A DNA stretch of 64,000 nucleotides from Streptococcus australis (GTDB lineage: Bacteria > Bacillota > Bacilli > Lactobacillales > Streptococcaceae). Below, one piece after another: positions 28,679 through 37,190 of this stretch. The stretch is taken from assembly GCF_015553625.1 (NCBI RefSeq), contig NZ_JADNGY010000008.1, positions 26,138 through 90,137 on the forward strand, given 5' to 3'. Position numbers and translations under genes: made by a program. Under the pieces are notes generated by a model, which ran no database searches, had not been told where the DNA came from, and worked only from the letters and a program-made list of their open reading frames with translations. How positions within the stretch are numbered: position 1 is the stretch's first letter; each line of letters starts with the position of its first letter.

Positions 28679-29418
28679 TTCGGATTTCACAATTATCAAA
28701 ATCTTTTTCCGGTCAAGTGGTCCTAGACCATCTCGATTTGGAAGTTCAAAAAGGGGAAGTCGTTGCTTTGATCGGTTCTTCTGGAGCTGGGAAATCAACC
28801 TTCTTGAGAAGCTTGAACTATTTGGAAGCACCAGATAGTGGTAGCATTGAGATCAATGGGGAAAAGGTAGACTTTGAAACCATCAGTAAGGACGAGATCC
28901 TGACCCTTCGAAGAAAGCTAGCTATGGTCTTTCAACAGTTTAATCTTTTCAGTCGCAAGACTGCTTTGGACAATGTCAAGGAAGGACTGATCGTCGTCAA
29001 AGGCTTATCCGACCAGGAAGCGACCAAGATTGCCAAAGAAGAACTCGCAAAAGTCGGTCTGTCGGACCGCGAAACCCATTACCCTCGTCATTTGTCCGGA
29101 GGGCAGAAACAACGGGTAGCCTTGGCGCGTGCCCTAGCCATGAAGCCGGAAGTCCTCTTGTTGGATGAGCCAACTTCAGCCCTTGATCCGGAATTGGTCG
29201 GAGAGGTAGAAAAAGCCATCGCAGCAGCAGCTCAGGCAGGTCAAACCATGATTTTGGTCAGTCATGACATGAGCTTTGTTTCCCAGGTGGCGGACAAGGT
29301 CTTGTTCCTTGATAAGGGAAAAATTATTGAATCTGGGACTCCAGAAGAGATTATGAATGCTCCTAAAGAAGAGCGGACAAAAGAATTCTTTGCTAGTTAC
29401 AAACGAACGTTTGTTTGA
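28675..29418 (+). CDS. Amino-acid ABC transporter ATP-binding protein
   Basis: A 247-residue ABC ATPase: Walker A GSSGAGKST, Q-loop FQQFNLF, signature LSGGQKQR, Walker B LLLDEPTSALDP, H-loop VSHDM. It belongs to the polar amino-acid uptake class and pairs with the permease just upstream (4-bp overlap). The start is ATG 28675 with GAGGAGGA before it; an in-frame GTG/ATG-like start at 28600 lies inside the permease gene and is not needed. Confidence 0.93.
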   Translation: MIRISQLSKSFSGQVVLDHLDLEVQKGEVVALIGSSGAGKSTFLRSLNYLEAPDSGSIEINGEKVDFETISKDEILTLRRKLAMVFQQFNLFSRKTALDNVKEGLIVVKGLSDQEATKIAKEELAKVGLSDRETHYPRHLSGGQKQRVALARALAMKPEVLLLDEPTSALDPELVGEVEKAIAAAAQAGQTMILVSHDMSFVSQVADKVLFLDKGKIIESGTPEEIMNAPKEERTKEFFASYKRTFV

Positions 29419-29435
29419 TATAATATATAAGAGCT

Positions 29436-29473
29436 CGAGTCTGGAACGCGATGTTTCAGACTCGGATTTTTCT
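29436..29473 (+). terminator. Rho-independent terminator after ABC transporter operon
   Basis: CGAGTCTGGAAC pairs with GTTTCAGACTCG, followed by GATTTTTC. Confidence 0.8.
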
Positions 29474-29499
29474 TTGAGTAGGTGCCTCAGGAGAAGATG

Positions 29500-29619
29500 A
29501 TGATTAGTAGTCTACTTTTCCGCATAGATAGGTATTTCAAGTTGACCAACGGTGAACGAAACGAAGCGGCATCTCGTCCCCTCATTCCAAGTTTGGATAC
29601 TAAGGAGATCTTATGTTAA
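29500..29619 (+). CDS. Putative 39-residue small protein coupled to DUF4059 gene
   Basis: A short ORF (ATG 29500; ATG 29497 also possible) with AGGAG six bases upstream. It begins ISSLLFRIDRYFKLTNGERN and ends LDTKEILC. Its stop overlaps the start of the next gene (TTATGTTAA), as expected for translational coupling. The sequence is not low in complexity. I recognise no family. It sits between a terminator and DUF4059-trxB, so it would be first in that transcript. It could be a leader peptide or a small protein. Confidence 0.45.
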   Translation: MISSLLFRIDRYFKLTNGERNEAASRPLIPSLDTKEILC

Positions 29620-29840
29620 ACCAATTGCTATCTCTCTATATCGAGAGCTTAATCATCACTTCAGTTGGGGTGTTGGTTGCTTCAGCTGTTTGGATAGGCT
29701 TGCGAGTAGCTCGTAAGACGGATAAAACAGCTAAGGAACGCCAGTTACACCTCTATGATATTTTATTAATTGATATTATGACAATTCCAGTCCTTACCTT
29801 TGCAGTCATTGGAGTTCTGTTTATTCTTCGAGCAAGATAA
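29613..29840 (+). CDS. DUF4059 family membrane protein
   Basis: A 75-residue protein with two membrane segments (about 8-29 and 51-72) joined by a basic loop (RVARKTDKTAKERQ). The family is known in streptococci just upstream of trxB, which matches here. The function is unknown. GGAG at about 29603 precedes the ATG. It is 58 bp from trxB and probably co-transcribed. Confidence 0.85.
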   Translation: MLNQLLSLYIESLIITSVGVLVASAVWIGLRVARKTDKTAKERQLHLYDILLIDIMTIPVLTFAVIGVLFILRAR

Positions 29841-29898
29841 TTGCAAAATGATTGAATTGGAGTTAGAATCAAGATAGTTACAACAAAAGGAGAAGCTT

Positions 29899-30813
29899 AT
29901 GTATGATACACTGATTATCGGCGCAGGACCTGCGGGAATGACCGCAGCCTTGTATGCAGCCCGCAGCAATCTCAAGGTTGCCTTGTTAGAAGCAGGAATT
30001 CCTGGCGGACAGATGAACAACACGTCTGACATTGAAAATTATCCAGGCTATGCCAACATCAGTGGTCCTGAATTGGCTGAAAAGATGTTCGAACCTCTAG
30101 AAGCTTTAGGAGTGGAACACTTGTTCGGCAGAGCTGAAAACATTGTGGATCAAGGAAACTACAAGGAGATTACGACAGATGATGGTCTCCTTCAAGCCAA
30201 GACCGTTATTATTGCGACTGGTTCTAACCATCGCTTGTTGGGAGTTCCAGGTGAAGAAGAATTAAATAGTCGTGGGGTTTCTTATTGCGCTGTCTGTGAT
30301 GGCGCCTTCTTCCGAGATGAAGACCTCATGGTTGTTGGTGGAGGAGATTCTGCGGTTGAAGAGGCAATCTTCCTGACTCAGTTTGCTAAGTCTGTTACCA
30401 TTGTTCATCGACGCGATGCCCTACGTGCCCAAAAAGTTCTTCAAGACCGAGCTTTTGCCAATGAAAAGATTCACTTTGCTTGGAATACAGTGGTCGAAGA
30501 GATCAAAGGGGACAACCGTGTGACCAGTCTGGTCTTAAAAGATGTTCAAACTGGTGAGGTTCGCGAGCAAGCAGCTGGTGGTGTCTTTATCTATGTGGGC
30601 TTGGATCCTGTCAGTGACTTTGCCAAAGACCTCGGTATTCTAGACGATCAAGGTTGGGTGATCACTGATGATCATATGAAGACCTCCGTGCCGGGTGTCT
30701 TTGCGGTTGGAGATGTCCGCCAAAAAGATCTTCGTCAGGTCACTACAGCTGTTGGGGATGGCGCTGTCGCCGGTCAAGAAGCTTATAAATATATTACTGA
30801 ACACGAAGAATAA
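29899..30813 (+). CDS. trxB: Thioredoxin reductase
   Basis: A 304-residue FAD enzyme that reduces thioredoxin with NADPH. It has the N-terminal FAD motif GAGPAGMTAALYAARS, the redox-active CAVCDG, the NADPH motif VVGGGDSAVEEA, and the C-terminal FAD motif GVFAVGDVR. Length is normal for the low-molecular-weight type. AAAGGAG precedes the ATG. Confidence 0.97.
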   Translation: MYDTLIIGAGPAGMTAALYAARSNLKVALLEAGIPGGQMNNTSDIENYPGYANISGPELAEKMFEPLEALGVEHLFGRAENIVDQGNYKEITTDDGLLQAKTVIIATGSNHRLLGVPGEEELNSRGVSYCAVCDGAFFRDEDLMVVGGGDSAVEEAIFLTQFAKSVTIVHRRDALRAQKVLQDRAFANEKIHFAWNTVVEEIKGDNRVTSLVLKDVQTGEVREQAAGGVFIYVGLDPVSDFAKDLGILDDQGWVITDDHMKTSVPGVFAVGDVRQKDLRQVTTAVGDGAVAGQEAYKYITEHEE

Positions 30814-30822
30814 GAAAGAAGA

Positions 30823-30868
30823 AAGGGATGTTCGTCTGATGGAAAGAGGCGAAGATCCCTTCTTTTTT
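30823..30868 (+). terminator. Rho-independent terminator after trxB
   Basis: AAGGGAT-G-TTCG pairs with CGAA-G-ATCCCTT, followed by C and six T residues. Confidence 0.75.
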
Positions 30869-31011
30869 ACGATAAAAATGAGTCTTAGCCCGGATTAAAG
30901 TCATGTGGTCCTGCTTAAAATGTGCTATAATGTGTTTAAAATTATTTTGGACTGTGCCAGTTGACAGAGCGTGACTGGTGCCATGACGTAAAAAAAGAAG
31001 AGGGATCAAAC

Positions 31012-32469
31012 ATGTACCCAGATGATAGTTTAACTCTCCATACGGATTTGTATCAAATCAATATGATGCAGGTTTACTTTGAGCAAGGCATCCATAATAA
31101 AAAGGCGGTCTTCGAAGCCTATTTCCGCCAGCAACCTTTTAAAAATGGCTATGCCGTCTTTGCAGGTCTTGAGCGCATTGTCAACTATTTGAAGAATCTA
31201 CGTTTTTCAGAGTCGGATATTGCCTACTTAGAATCTTTGGGCTACGAAGGAGCCTTCCTGGATTACTTGAAAAATTTTAAAATGGAATTGACCGTTCGTT
31301 CTGCCAAAGAAGGGGACCTGGTCTTTGCCAATGAGCCGATTGTTCAAGTAGAAGGACCGCTAGCCCAGTGTCAATTGGTCGAAACGGCCCTCCTCAATAT
31401 TGTCAATTTCCAAACCTTGATTGCTACAAAAGCGGCTCGGATCAAGTCTGTGATCGAAGACGAACCTTTGATGGAGTTCGGAACTCGTAGGGCACAAGAA
31501 ATGGATGCGGCTATCTGGGGAACCCGTGCAGCCGTTATTGGAGGCGCTAGCGGGACCAGTAACGTACGTGCAGGAAAACTCTTTGACATCCCTGTCCTTG
31601 GGACCCATGCCCATGCCTTGGTGCAGGTCTATGGCGATGATTATAAATCCTTCAAGGCCTATGCTGAGACCCATCGCAACTGTGTCTTCCTGGTGGATAC
31701 ATATGATACGTTACGCATCGGAGTTCCAGCTGCGATTCAGGTGGCGCGTGAGATGGGCGATCGTATCAACTTCCTAGGAGTGCGGATTGACTCTGGAGAT
31801 ATTGCCTACATCTCGAAAAAGGTTCGCCAGCAGTTGGATGAAGCTGGTTTCACAAAAGCGAAGATCTATGCTTCAAATGATTTGGATGAGAACACCATCC
31901 TCAACTTGAAGATGCAAAAGGCTAAGATTGATGTCTGGGGTGTCGGAACCAAGTTGATCACAGCTTATGACCAACCAGCCCTCGGAGCAGTCTATAAGAT
32001 TGTTGCTATCGAAGACGACAATGGTCAAATGCGAAATACCATCAAGCTGTCTAACAATGCTGAAAAAGTTTCAACCCCAGGGAAGAAGCAAGTTTGGCGT
32101 ATTACCAGTCGGGAAAAAGGCAAATCTGAAGGGGATTACATCACTTACGATGGAGTAGATGTCAATGAACTGACAGAAATCAAAATGTTCCATCCGACCT
32201 ACACCTATATCAAGAAGACGGTTCGTGATTTTGATGCCATCCCGCTCTTGGTCGATATTTTCAAGGATGGAAAACAGGTCTACGAATTGCCAACCTTGAT
32301 GGATATCCAAGCCTATGCTCGGAAGGAATTTGACAAGCTCTGGGATGAGTACAAACGTGTCCTCAATCCACAACATTATCCCGTGGACTTGGCCAAGGAT
32401 GTTTGGCAAGATAAGATGGACCTCATTGATCAGATGCGTCAGAAAGCCTTGGGAGGTGAAGAAGAATGA
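31012..32469 (+). CDS. pncB: Nicotinate phosphoribosyltransferase
   Basis: A 485-residue enzyme that turns nicotinate and PRPP into NaMN, the first salvage step to NAD. Family sequence is visible at [17 protein letters not shown] (written LHTDLYQ here), [22 protein letters not shown] and RIDSGDI. I choose ATG 31012 because the protein then starts [14 protein letters not shown], as in homologues, and it has a ribosome-binding site; an upstream TTG at 30961 lies near the promoter. A TGC-TATAAT extended -10 is at about 30925-30933. It overlaps nadE by 4 bp. Confidence 0.95.
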   Translation: MYPDDSLTLHTDLYQINMMQVYFEQGIHNKKAVFEAYFRQQPFKNGYAVFAGLERIVNYLKNLRFSESDIAYLESLGYEGAFLDYLKNFKMELTVRSAKEGDLVFANEPIVQVEGPLAQCQLVETALLNIVNFQTLIATKAARIKSVIEDEPLMEFGTRRAQEMDAAIWGTRAAVIGGASGTSNVRAGKLFDIPVLGTHAHALVQVYGDDYKSFKAYAETHRNCVFLVDTYDTLRIGVPAAIQVAREMGDRINFLGVRIDSGDIAYISKKVRQQLDEAGFTKAKIYASNDLDENTILNLKMQKAKIDVWGVGTKLITAYDQPALGAVYKIVAIEDDNGQMRNTIKLSNNAEKVSTPGKKQVWRITSREKGKSEGDYITYDGVDVNELTEIKMFHPTYTYIKKTVRDFDAIPLLVDIFKDGKQVYELPTLMDIQAYARKEFDKLWDEYKRVLNPQHYPVDLAKDVWQDKMDLIDQMRQKALGGEEE

Positions 32470-33290
32470 GCCTACAAGAAGACATTATTGCCCAATTAGG
32501 GGTCAAACCAGTCATTGATCCTCAAGAAGAGATTCGCCGGTCGATTGATTTTTTGAAGGATTACTTGCAAAAACATCCTTTTCTAAAGACCTTTGTCTTA
32601 GGAATTTCAGGAGGTCAGGACTCGACCCTAGCGGGTCGCCTGGCTCAATTAGCCATGGAGGAAATGCGGGCAGAGACTGGAGATGCCAGTTATCAGTTTG
32701 TTGCAGTTCGCTTGCCCTACGGTGTCCAAGCGGATGAAGCAGATGCCCAAAAGGCCTTGGCCTTCATCCAGCCAGACGTCAGCCTGGTCGTGAACATCAA
32801 GGAATCGGTCGATGCCATGGAGCGTGCTGTCGAAGCGACAGGAACGGATGTCTCAGACTTTAACAAGGGCAATATCAAGGCCCGGAGTCGGATGATTGCT
32901 CAGTATGCTTTAGCGGGTGCCTATAGCGGAGCCGTCATTGGGACAGACCATGCAGCCGAAAACATCACTGGATTCTTTACCAAGTTTGGAGACGGTGGAG
33001 CCGATATTCTGCCTCTCTACCGCCTTAACAAGCGCCAAGGCAAGCAGTTGCTTCAGGCGCTGGGAGCTGATCCTGCCTTGTATGAAAAGGTACCGATTGC
33101 GGATTTGGAAGAGGAGAAGCCAGGTATCGCTGACGAAGTAGCTCTTGGGGTGACCTATGCAGAAATTGATGACTACCTAGAAGGAAAATCAGTTAGCCCG
33201 GAAGCTCAAGCAACCATTGAAAACTGGTGGCACAAAGGCCAACACAAACGCCATCTACCGATTACGGTATTTGATACCTTCTGGCGTTGA
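32466..33290 (+). CDS. nadE: NH3-dependent NAD+ synthetase
   Basis: A 274-residue enzyme that amidates deamido-NAD to NAD. The ATP-pyrophosphatase loop [13 protein letters not shown], and later motifs [18 protein letters not shown] and [14 protein letters not shown], are typical. With pncB it completes a salvage route. The C-terminus ends [14 protein letters not shown]. Its last 20 or so bases and the following 16 bases are repeated at 35096-35131, on the far side of a small island. Confidence 0.96.
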   Translation: MSLQEDIIAQLGVKPVIDPQEEIRRSIDFLKDYLQKHPFLKTFVLGISGGQDSTLAGRLAQLAMEEMRAETGDASYQFVAVRLPYGVQADEADAQKALAFIQPDVSLVVNIKESVDAMERAVEATGTDVSDFNKGNIKARSRMIAQYALAGAYSGAVIGTDHAAENITGFFTKFGDGGADILPLYRLNKRQGKQLLQALGADPALYEKVPIADLEEEKPGIADEVALGVTYAEIDDYLEGKSVSPEAQATIENWWHKGQHKRHLPITVFDTFWR

Positions 33291-33306
33291 TAGGTAAGAA
33301 AAGTCG
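33270..33306 (+). repeat. nadE 3'-end direct repeat, left copy
   Basis: TTTGATACCTTCTGGCGTTG continues through the nadE stop to AAGTCG. It matches 35096-35131 with two mismatches and one missing base. It marks the left edge of the inserted island. Confidence 0.85.
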
Positions 33307-33343
33307 ACAGATAAAGTGACCAGATAGGTCAAAAAACAAGCCT

Positions 33344-33373
33344 AGAGAAGATCGAGTTGATCTTCTCTTTTTT
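33344..33373 (+). terminator. Rho-independent terminator after nadE
   Basis: AGAGAAGATC pairs with GATCTTCTCT, followed by a T-run. By position it belongs to the inserted segment rather than to the original nadE end. Confidence 0.85.
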
Positions 33374-33453
33374 CTTTACTCTTATTTCAAAAGCTAGCAG
33401 AGGGATTGTCTAGCTATGAGAGAAGATTAGAATAACGCTAGTTAGTAAATAGT

Positions 33454-33482
33454 TTGATATCGAGGAACAAATCCGGTATGAT
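33454..33482 (+). promoter_or_regulatory. Promoter of the island genes
   Basis: TTGATA (33454-33459), 17 bp spacer, TATGAT (33477-33482). It lies in the 316-bp gap after nadE, which otherwise holds only the terminator and the repeat edge. Confidence 0.55.
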
Positions 33483-33606
33483 AAGAGTAATGATTCTTGT
33501 TGCTTAGGAATGGAATAAAAGGAGTGAGTCTAAGAGAGTGCTCCTATAAAAATATGAGACTGGAGTTACTTTTAAGTCGGTCTTTTAGACGAAATGAGGT
33601 AAAGGG

Positions 33607-34209
33607 ATGTCAAAAGAAAAATATCTTCAACTAAAAAAAGAATTGAAGATTCGATTTATGCTGAATATACTGATTGCTTTAATAGCTACTGTGTTTTATA
33701 TCCAGATGGTAGTCAACCATTCTCGCTATATGGTCTATGTACTGATTGGCATTGGTGCTCTTTCTCTGATGAATCAGTTTCTTATTTTACCTGTTTACAA
33801 TGCGAAAAAAGAGGCGGAGCTTGAACACCCTGAGTGGAAGACTTTACCAACAAAGGGAGTAGAAATTCCTCAGGAAGAAGCTGGGAAACGGAATATGATC
33901 GCCCTTTTAGCTCTGGCTCTTGTAGTTGTTGGATTTCATTTTTTTTACCATCCTATCTTAAAAATGGATACGGAATCAAATCTTATCGAAGATAGCAGAG
34001 ATGTTGAATCAGTTTTAGAGCATCGAACAGAAGAGCCTGAAGAATACGAATCCTCTTCAGGGCTTGAGAAAGAAGAGGAGGGTAGTCGAGATGACCAGGA
34101 AAATAGTGGGTCTAATGAAGGTTCTACGGAGTCAAGCCTAGATATCGATAAGGCGTATGATTTTGCCGAAAAAGCTCAGCAGGAAAATTGGCTAAGAGGC
34201 GGAGAATAA
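33607..34209 (+). CDS. Membrane protein of unknown function
   Basis: A 200-residue protein with three hydrophobic segments (about 17-36, 40-60 and 96-114) and then a hydrophilic, very acidic and serine-rich tail (about 118-180, runs of E, S and D) ending DIDKAYDFAEKAQQENW. I do not recognise a family. It lies in the island between the duplicated nadE ends, just before an orphan immunity gene. In such loci small membrane proteins can be immunity factors or helpers for secreted toxins, but nothing in its sequence proves that. Confidence 0.7.
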   Translation: MSKEKYLQLKKELKIRFMLNILIALIATVFYIQMVVNHSRYMVYVLIGIGALSLMNQFLILPVYNAKKEAELEHPEWKTLPTKGVEIPQEEAGKRNMIALLALALVVVGFHFFYHPILKMDTESNLIEDSRDVESVLEHRTEEPEEYESSSGLEKEEEGSRDDQENSGSNEGSTESSLDIDKAYDFAEKAQQENWLRGGE

Positions 34210-34353
34210 CCATTTGATTAAAGAGGTGTCTGCGAAGATAGCTACAGAAGCCATGATTCTATATTCTGTCCCAGAGGAAGTGACAATTTAAAGGGGATGC
34301 ATGATTCGTTATTAGAGTAAACCAGGTGGCATTTGCCCATAAGAGGAAAAATG

Positions 34354-35076
34354 ATGAAAAGAGATACTATTTTTATTGAAGTGAAAATTAATGAACTCAT
34401 TAAATTTAATGAAATGATGATTAAGGAATGGTTACAAGAGTTAGACCAACTTAACCAAGGAATTAATCCTTATAAACGTCCAATTGAAGAAGTTATTAGG
34501 CTAACTAAAGAAGATATTTCTATTTATCAAGAAAAGAAAATGATAGCTACCTATACAGCAGGTTATCCTATTGAAGATTTTAAGGAGGAATACATTAATT
34601 TTGTTAATAGCCTTCTTCCAGTTTGGCAGAGCAATTCTGGCTATCTCCAAATGATTCGGGCTCTTTCTATTGGGATTCTGTTAGATATTGAGGAGGGGAT
34701 TTTTGATCGGTTAGTAGACTTAGTCAAAAAGGATGATCCAGAGGATTATTTGATAGATTACTTGATTCAATCACGTCATCCAAAGTGGACGATTCGGATA
34801 AACTATAATTTCCCAAGACCCTATGGGTTTACTAGAAAAATCATTGAAGAAGATAATTCTAATCAAGCTCTCAAGTTGCTCAAAGAATATGTAACTAAGA
34901 AATGGTATCCTGGACATCGGGATACTAGTTGGTATGACTTGCATAAAGAGAATATTGATAATTATTATGGTTACTGGTCTTTTGAGTCGGGGGCTCTCTG
35001 CAAGCTTAAGGGCTTGGATTATAAGGAATTAGAAGGACTTCCATATTTTCCTTATGATTTGGTTGCGGAAAAATAG
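34354..35076 (+). CDS. DUF1911/PoNi-family immunity protein (orphan)
   Basis: A 240-residue protein. The C-terminal half has the pattern of PoNi immunity proteins (DUF1911): WYPGHRDTSWYDLHK followed by YYGYWSFESGALCKLKGLD and a PYFPYDL end. The N-terminal half is helical and matches the companion DUF1910-type region. Known PoNi proteins neutralise PoNe DNase toxins delivered by type VI or type VII systems. No LXG, WXG100 or PoNe gene is in the window, so this is an orphan immunity gene. I choose ATG 34354, six bases after AGAGGA. The gene looks richer in A+T than its neighbours, which fits horizontal transfer. Confidence 0.8.
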   Translation: MKRDTIFIEVKINELIKFNEMMIKEWLQELDQLNQGINPYKRPIEEVIRLTKEDISIYQEKKMIATYTAGYPIEDFKEEYINFVNSLLPVWQSNSGYLQMIRALSIGILLDIEEGIFDRLVDLVKKDDPEDYLIDYLIQSRHPKWTIRINYNFPRPYGFTRKIIEEDNSNQALKLLKEYVTKKWYPGHRDTSWYDLHKENIDNYYGYWSFESGALCKLKGLDYKELEGLPYFPYDLVAEK

Positions 35077-35095
35077 CTGTGAGATGAACTCTAAG

Positions 35096-35131
35096 TTTGA
35101 CACTTCTGGCGTTGATAGGAAAGAAAAGTCG
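35096..35131 (+). repeat. nadE 3'-end direct repeat, right copy (broken)
   Basis: It repeats the end of nadE and the bases after its stop. One base is missing inside the coding part, so it no longer reads DTFWR in frame. It marks the right edge of the island, and the probable original nadE terminator follows at once. Confidence 0.85.
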
Positions 35132-35148
35132 GTTGAGCCGACTTTTTT
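35124..35148 (+). terminator. Rho-independent terminator (probably the ancestral nadE terminator)
   Basis: AAAAGTCGG pairs with CCGACTTTT, followed by more T. It now ends the immunity gene transcript. Confidence 0.8.
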
Positions 35149-35171
35149 AAAACAGGATAGGAGGAAAGAGG

Positions 35172-35723
35172 ATGAGAAAATTGGGTACTATTGAATTGGG
35201 GACCAAGCGTTTAATACTAAGACGCTTTGTTGTAGAGGATGCAAAGGCAATGTTTGAAAATTGGGCGTCTGATACAGATAATCTTAAATATGTGACTTGG
35301 GATCCCCATCCAAATCCTCAAGTGACTCAAGCTTCAATTGAGAGATGGCTCCTTCATTACCAAGAGGAAAACACCTACAAATGGGCGATTTGCAAGAAAG
35401 ATGATCCCTCACAAGTGATAGGTGATATCAGCGTCGTTTCTCAGGATCCACAAAAAGAACTGTGTGAAGTCGGCTATATTCTAGGGAAGAACTTCTGGGG
35501 TCAAGGTCTGATGACAGAAGCCCTCCAGGCTGTTTTACACTTTTTGTTGGTAGAGGTGGGATTCAAGGAAGTTCAGGCCAAGTATGTCAGTTTGAACCCT
35601 GCTTCGGGACGGGTAATGGCAAAAGCTGGAATGCAATATCTTGAAACTCTCCCAAATGCTGTTGCCAGAAAAGGCTATGCCGGAGATCAAATAATCTACA
35701 CTATCCATTCTTCTGACCTTTAA
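35172..35723 (+). CDS. GNAT family N-acetyltransferase (RimJ/RimL-like)
   Basis: A 183-residue acetyl-CoA-dependent acetyltransferase. It opens with LGTKRLILRRFVVEDA, the usual RimJ/RimL type start, and has VGYILGKNFWGQGLMTEAL, which holds the acetyl-CoA loop, and SGRVMAKAGM near the end. Substrates could be a protein N-terminus, an antibiotic or a small molecule; sequence does not decide. AGGAGG lies just upstream. Confidence 0.88.
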   Translation: MRKLGTIELGTKRLILRRFVVEDAKAMFENWASDTDNLKYVTWDPHPNPQVTQASIERWLLHYQEENTYKWAICKKDDPSQVIGDISVVSQDPQKELCEVGYILGKNFWGQGLMTEALQAVLHFLLVEVGFKEVQAKYVSLNPASGRVMAKAGMQYLETLPNAVARKGYAGDQIIYTIHSSDL

Positions 35724-35735
35724 AACAATTTTTAC

Positions 35736-35763
35736 TTGAAGATTTTGGTCAATGGTCTATAAT
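35736..35763 (+). promoter_or_regulatory. Promoter of pepC
   Basis: TTGAAG (35736-35741), 16 bp spacer, TATAAT (35758-35763). It shows that the GTG/ATG-like codon at 35762 cannot be the start. Confidence 0.65.
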
Positions 35764-35791
35764 GGTAAGTAGCTTTACAAAGGAGAATCTT

Positions 35792-37129
35792 ATGTCAGAA
35801 TTAACAAAAGAGTTTACAGATCAACTCTATGCGAATTACCAAGCAAATGTGAAATTTGCGGCTCTCGAAAATGCCATCACCCACAATGGGATTCATGCGG
35901 CTTTAGAGACACGCAAAAGTGCGGTTGAAAATACACCCGTCTTTTCTCTTGATTTGACCAAGGATAAGGTGACGGACCAGAAAGCTTCTGGTCGTTGTTG
36001 GATGTTTGCGGCTCTGAATACCTTCCGTCATAAAATGATTGCCAGCTTCCAATTAGAGGATTTTGAGTTGTCTCAAGCTCATACCTTCTTCTGGGACAAG
36101 TACGAAAAATCCAACTGGTTCTTGGAACAAATCATTGCGACAGCGGATCAGGATTTGGCCAGCCGCAAGGTGGCCTTCCTCCTTCAAACCCCTCAACAAG
36201 ATGGTGGTCAATGGGATATGGTCGTTTCCCTTTTTGAAAAATATGGGGTCGTACCCAAGTCTGTCTATCCAGAATCCATCTCATCTAGCAATAGCCGGGA
36301 GCTCAATACCTACTTAAACAAATTGTTGCGTCAAGATGCGCAGATCCTGCGCGAATTGCTTGCGACTGGAGCAGATCAAGGGACGGTTCAAAGCAAGAAA
36401 GAAGAGCTCCTCCAAGAAATCTTTAATTTCTTAGCTATGTCACTGGGCTTGCCCCCTCGTACATTTAGTTTCTCTTATCGCGATAAGGACAATAACTTCC
36501 ACACAGAGTCTGGCTTGACACCTCAAAGCTTTTACAAAAAATATGTAGATCTTCAGTTGGAGGATTACGTTTCTGTGATTAATGCGCCTACGGCAGACAA
36601 GCCTTATGGTCAGTCCTATACGGTTGAGATGCTGGGGAATGTGGTCGGTAGCCGTGAAGTCCGCTACCTTAATGTTCCGATGGAGCGCTTGAAAGAATTG
36701 GCCATTGCCCAAATGAAAGCTGGGGAAACTGTTTGGTTTGGATCAGATGTCGGCCAAGTTAGCAACCGGAAAGCTGGAATACTTGCGACAGATGTCTACG
36801 ATTTTGAAGCGGGAATGGATATCCAGCTGACTCAAGATAAGGCAGGGCGTTTGGATTATGCGGAAAGTCTCATGACCCATGCCATGGTCTTGACTGGTGT
36901 AGATTTGGACGAAGCTGGACGTCCTCTTAAATGGAAGGTTGAAAATTCTTGGGGAGAGAAAGTCGGAACAGATGGCTACTTTGTAGCTTCTGACGCTTGG
37001 ATGGACGAATACACCTACCAAATCGTCGTCCGCAAGGAACTGTTGACGGCGGAAGAATTGGCTGCTTATGAGGCAGAACCGATTGTCCTAGCTCCTTGGG
37101 ATCCAATGGGGGCTTTGGCTTCTAAATAA
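35792..37129 (+). CDS. pepC: Aminopeptidase C (bleomycin hydrolase family)
   Basis: A 445-residue cytoplasmic cysteine aminopeptidase of family C1B, usually a hexamer with the active sites inside. Catalytic residues are C69 (GRCWMFAAL), H363 (THAMVLTG) and N385 (VENSWG). It releases N-terminal residues from peptides imported by the cell. The start ATG 35792 has AAAGGAG upstream. It is monocistronic and ends at a convergent terminator shared with pbp1a. Confidence 0.96.
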   Translation: MSELTKEFTDQLYANYQANVKFAALENAITHNGIHAALETRKSAVENTPVFSLDLTKDKVTDQKASGRCWMFAALNTFRHKMIASFQLEDFELSQAHTFFWDKYEKSNWFLEQIIATADQDLASRKVAFLLQTPQQDGGQWDMVVSLFEKYGVVPKSVYPESISSSNSRELNTYLNKLLRQDAQILRELLATGADQGTVQSKKEELLQEIFNFLAMSLGLPPRTFSFSYRDKDNNFHTESGLTPQSFYKKYVDLQLEDYVSVINAPTADKPYGQSYTVEMLGNVVGSREVRYLNVPMERLKELAIAQMKAGETVWFGSDVGQVSNRKAGILATDVYDFEAGMDIQLTQDKAGRLDYAESLMTHAMVLTGVDLDEAGRPLKWKVENSWGEKVGTDGYFVASDAWMDEYTYQIVVRKELLTAEELAAYEAEPIVLAPWDPMGALASK

Positions 37130-37137
37130 TATACATA

Positions 37138-37175
37138 AAAAACACGATTGTTTAAGAACAATCGTGTTTTATTAA
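37138..37175 (+). terminator. Bidirectional terminator between pepC and pbp1a
   Basis: AAAACACGATTGTT pairs with AACAATCGTGTTTT, with A- and T-rich flanks on both sides. Confidence 0.85.
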
Positions 37176-37190
37176 TATAGTGTGGTCTAA

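Noticed and set aside
29500..29619. Small ORF as a remnant of a purine permease (RIDRYFKLT resembles AzgA-type N-termini)
   Set aside because: Only about nine residues are similar and no other permease sequence follows; chance similarity is more likely.
33291..35095. Island considered as a prophage or insertion sequence remnant
   Set aside because: No integrase, transposase, att-like tRNA end or phage gene is visible; only a gene-end duplication marks its borders.
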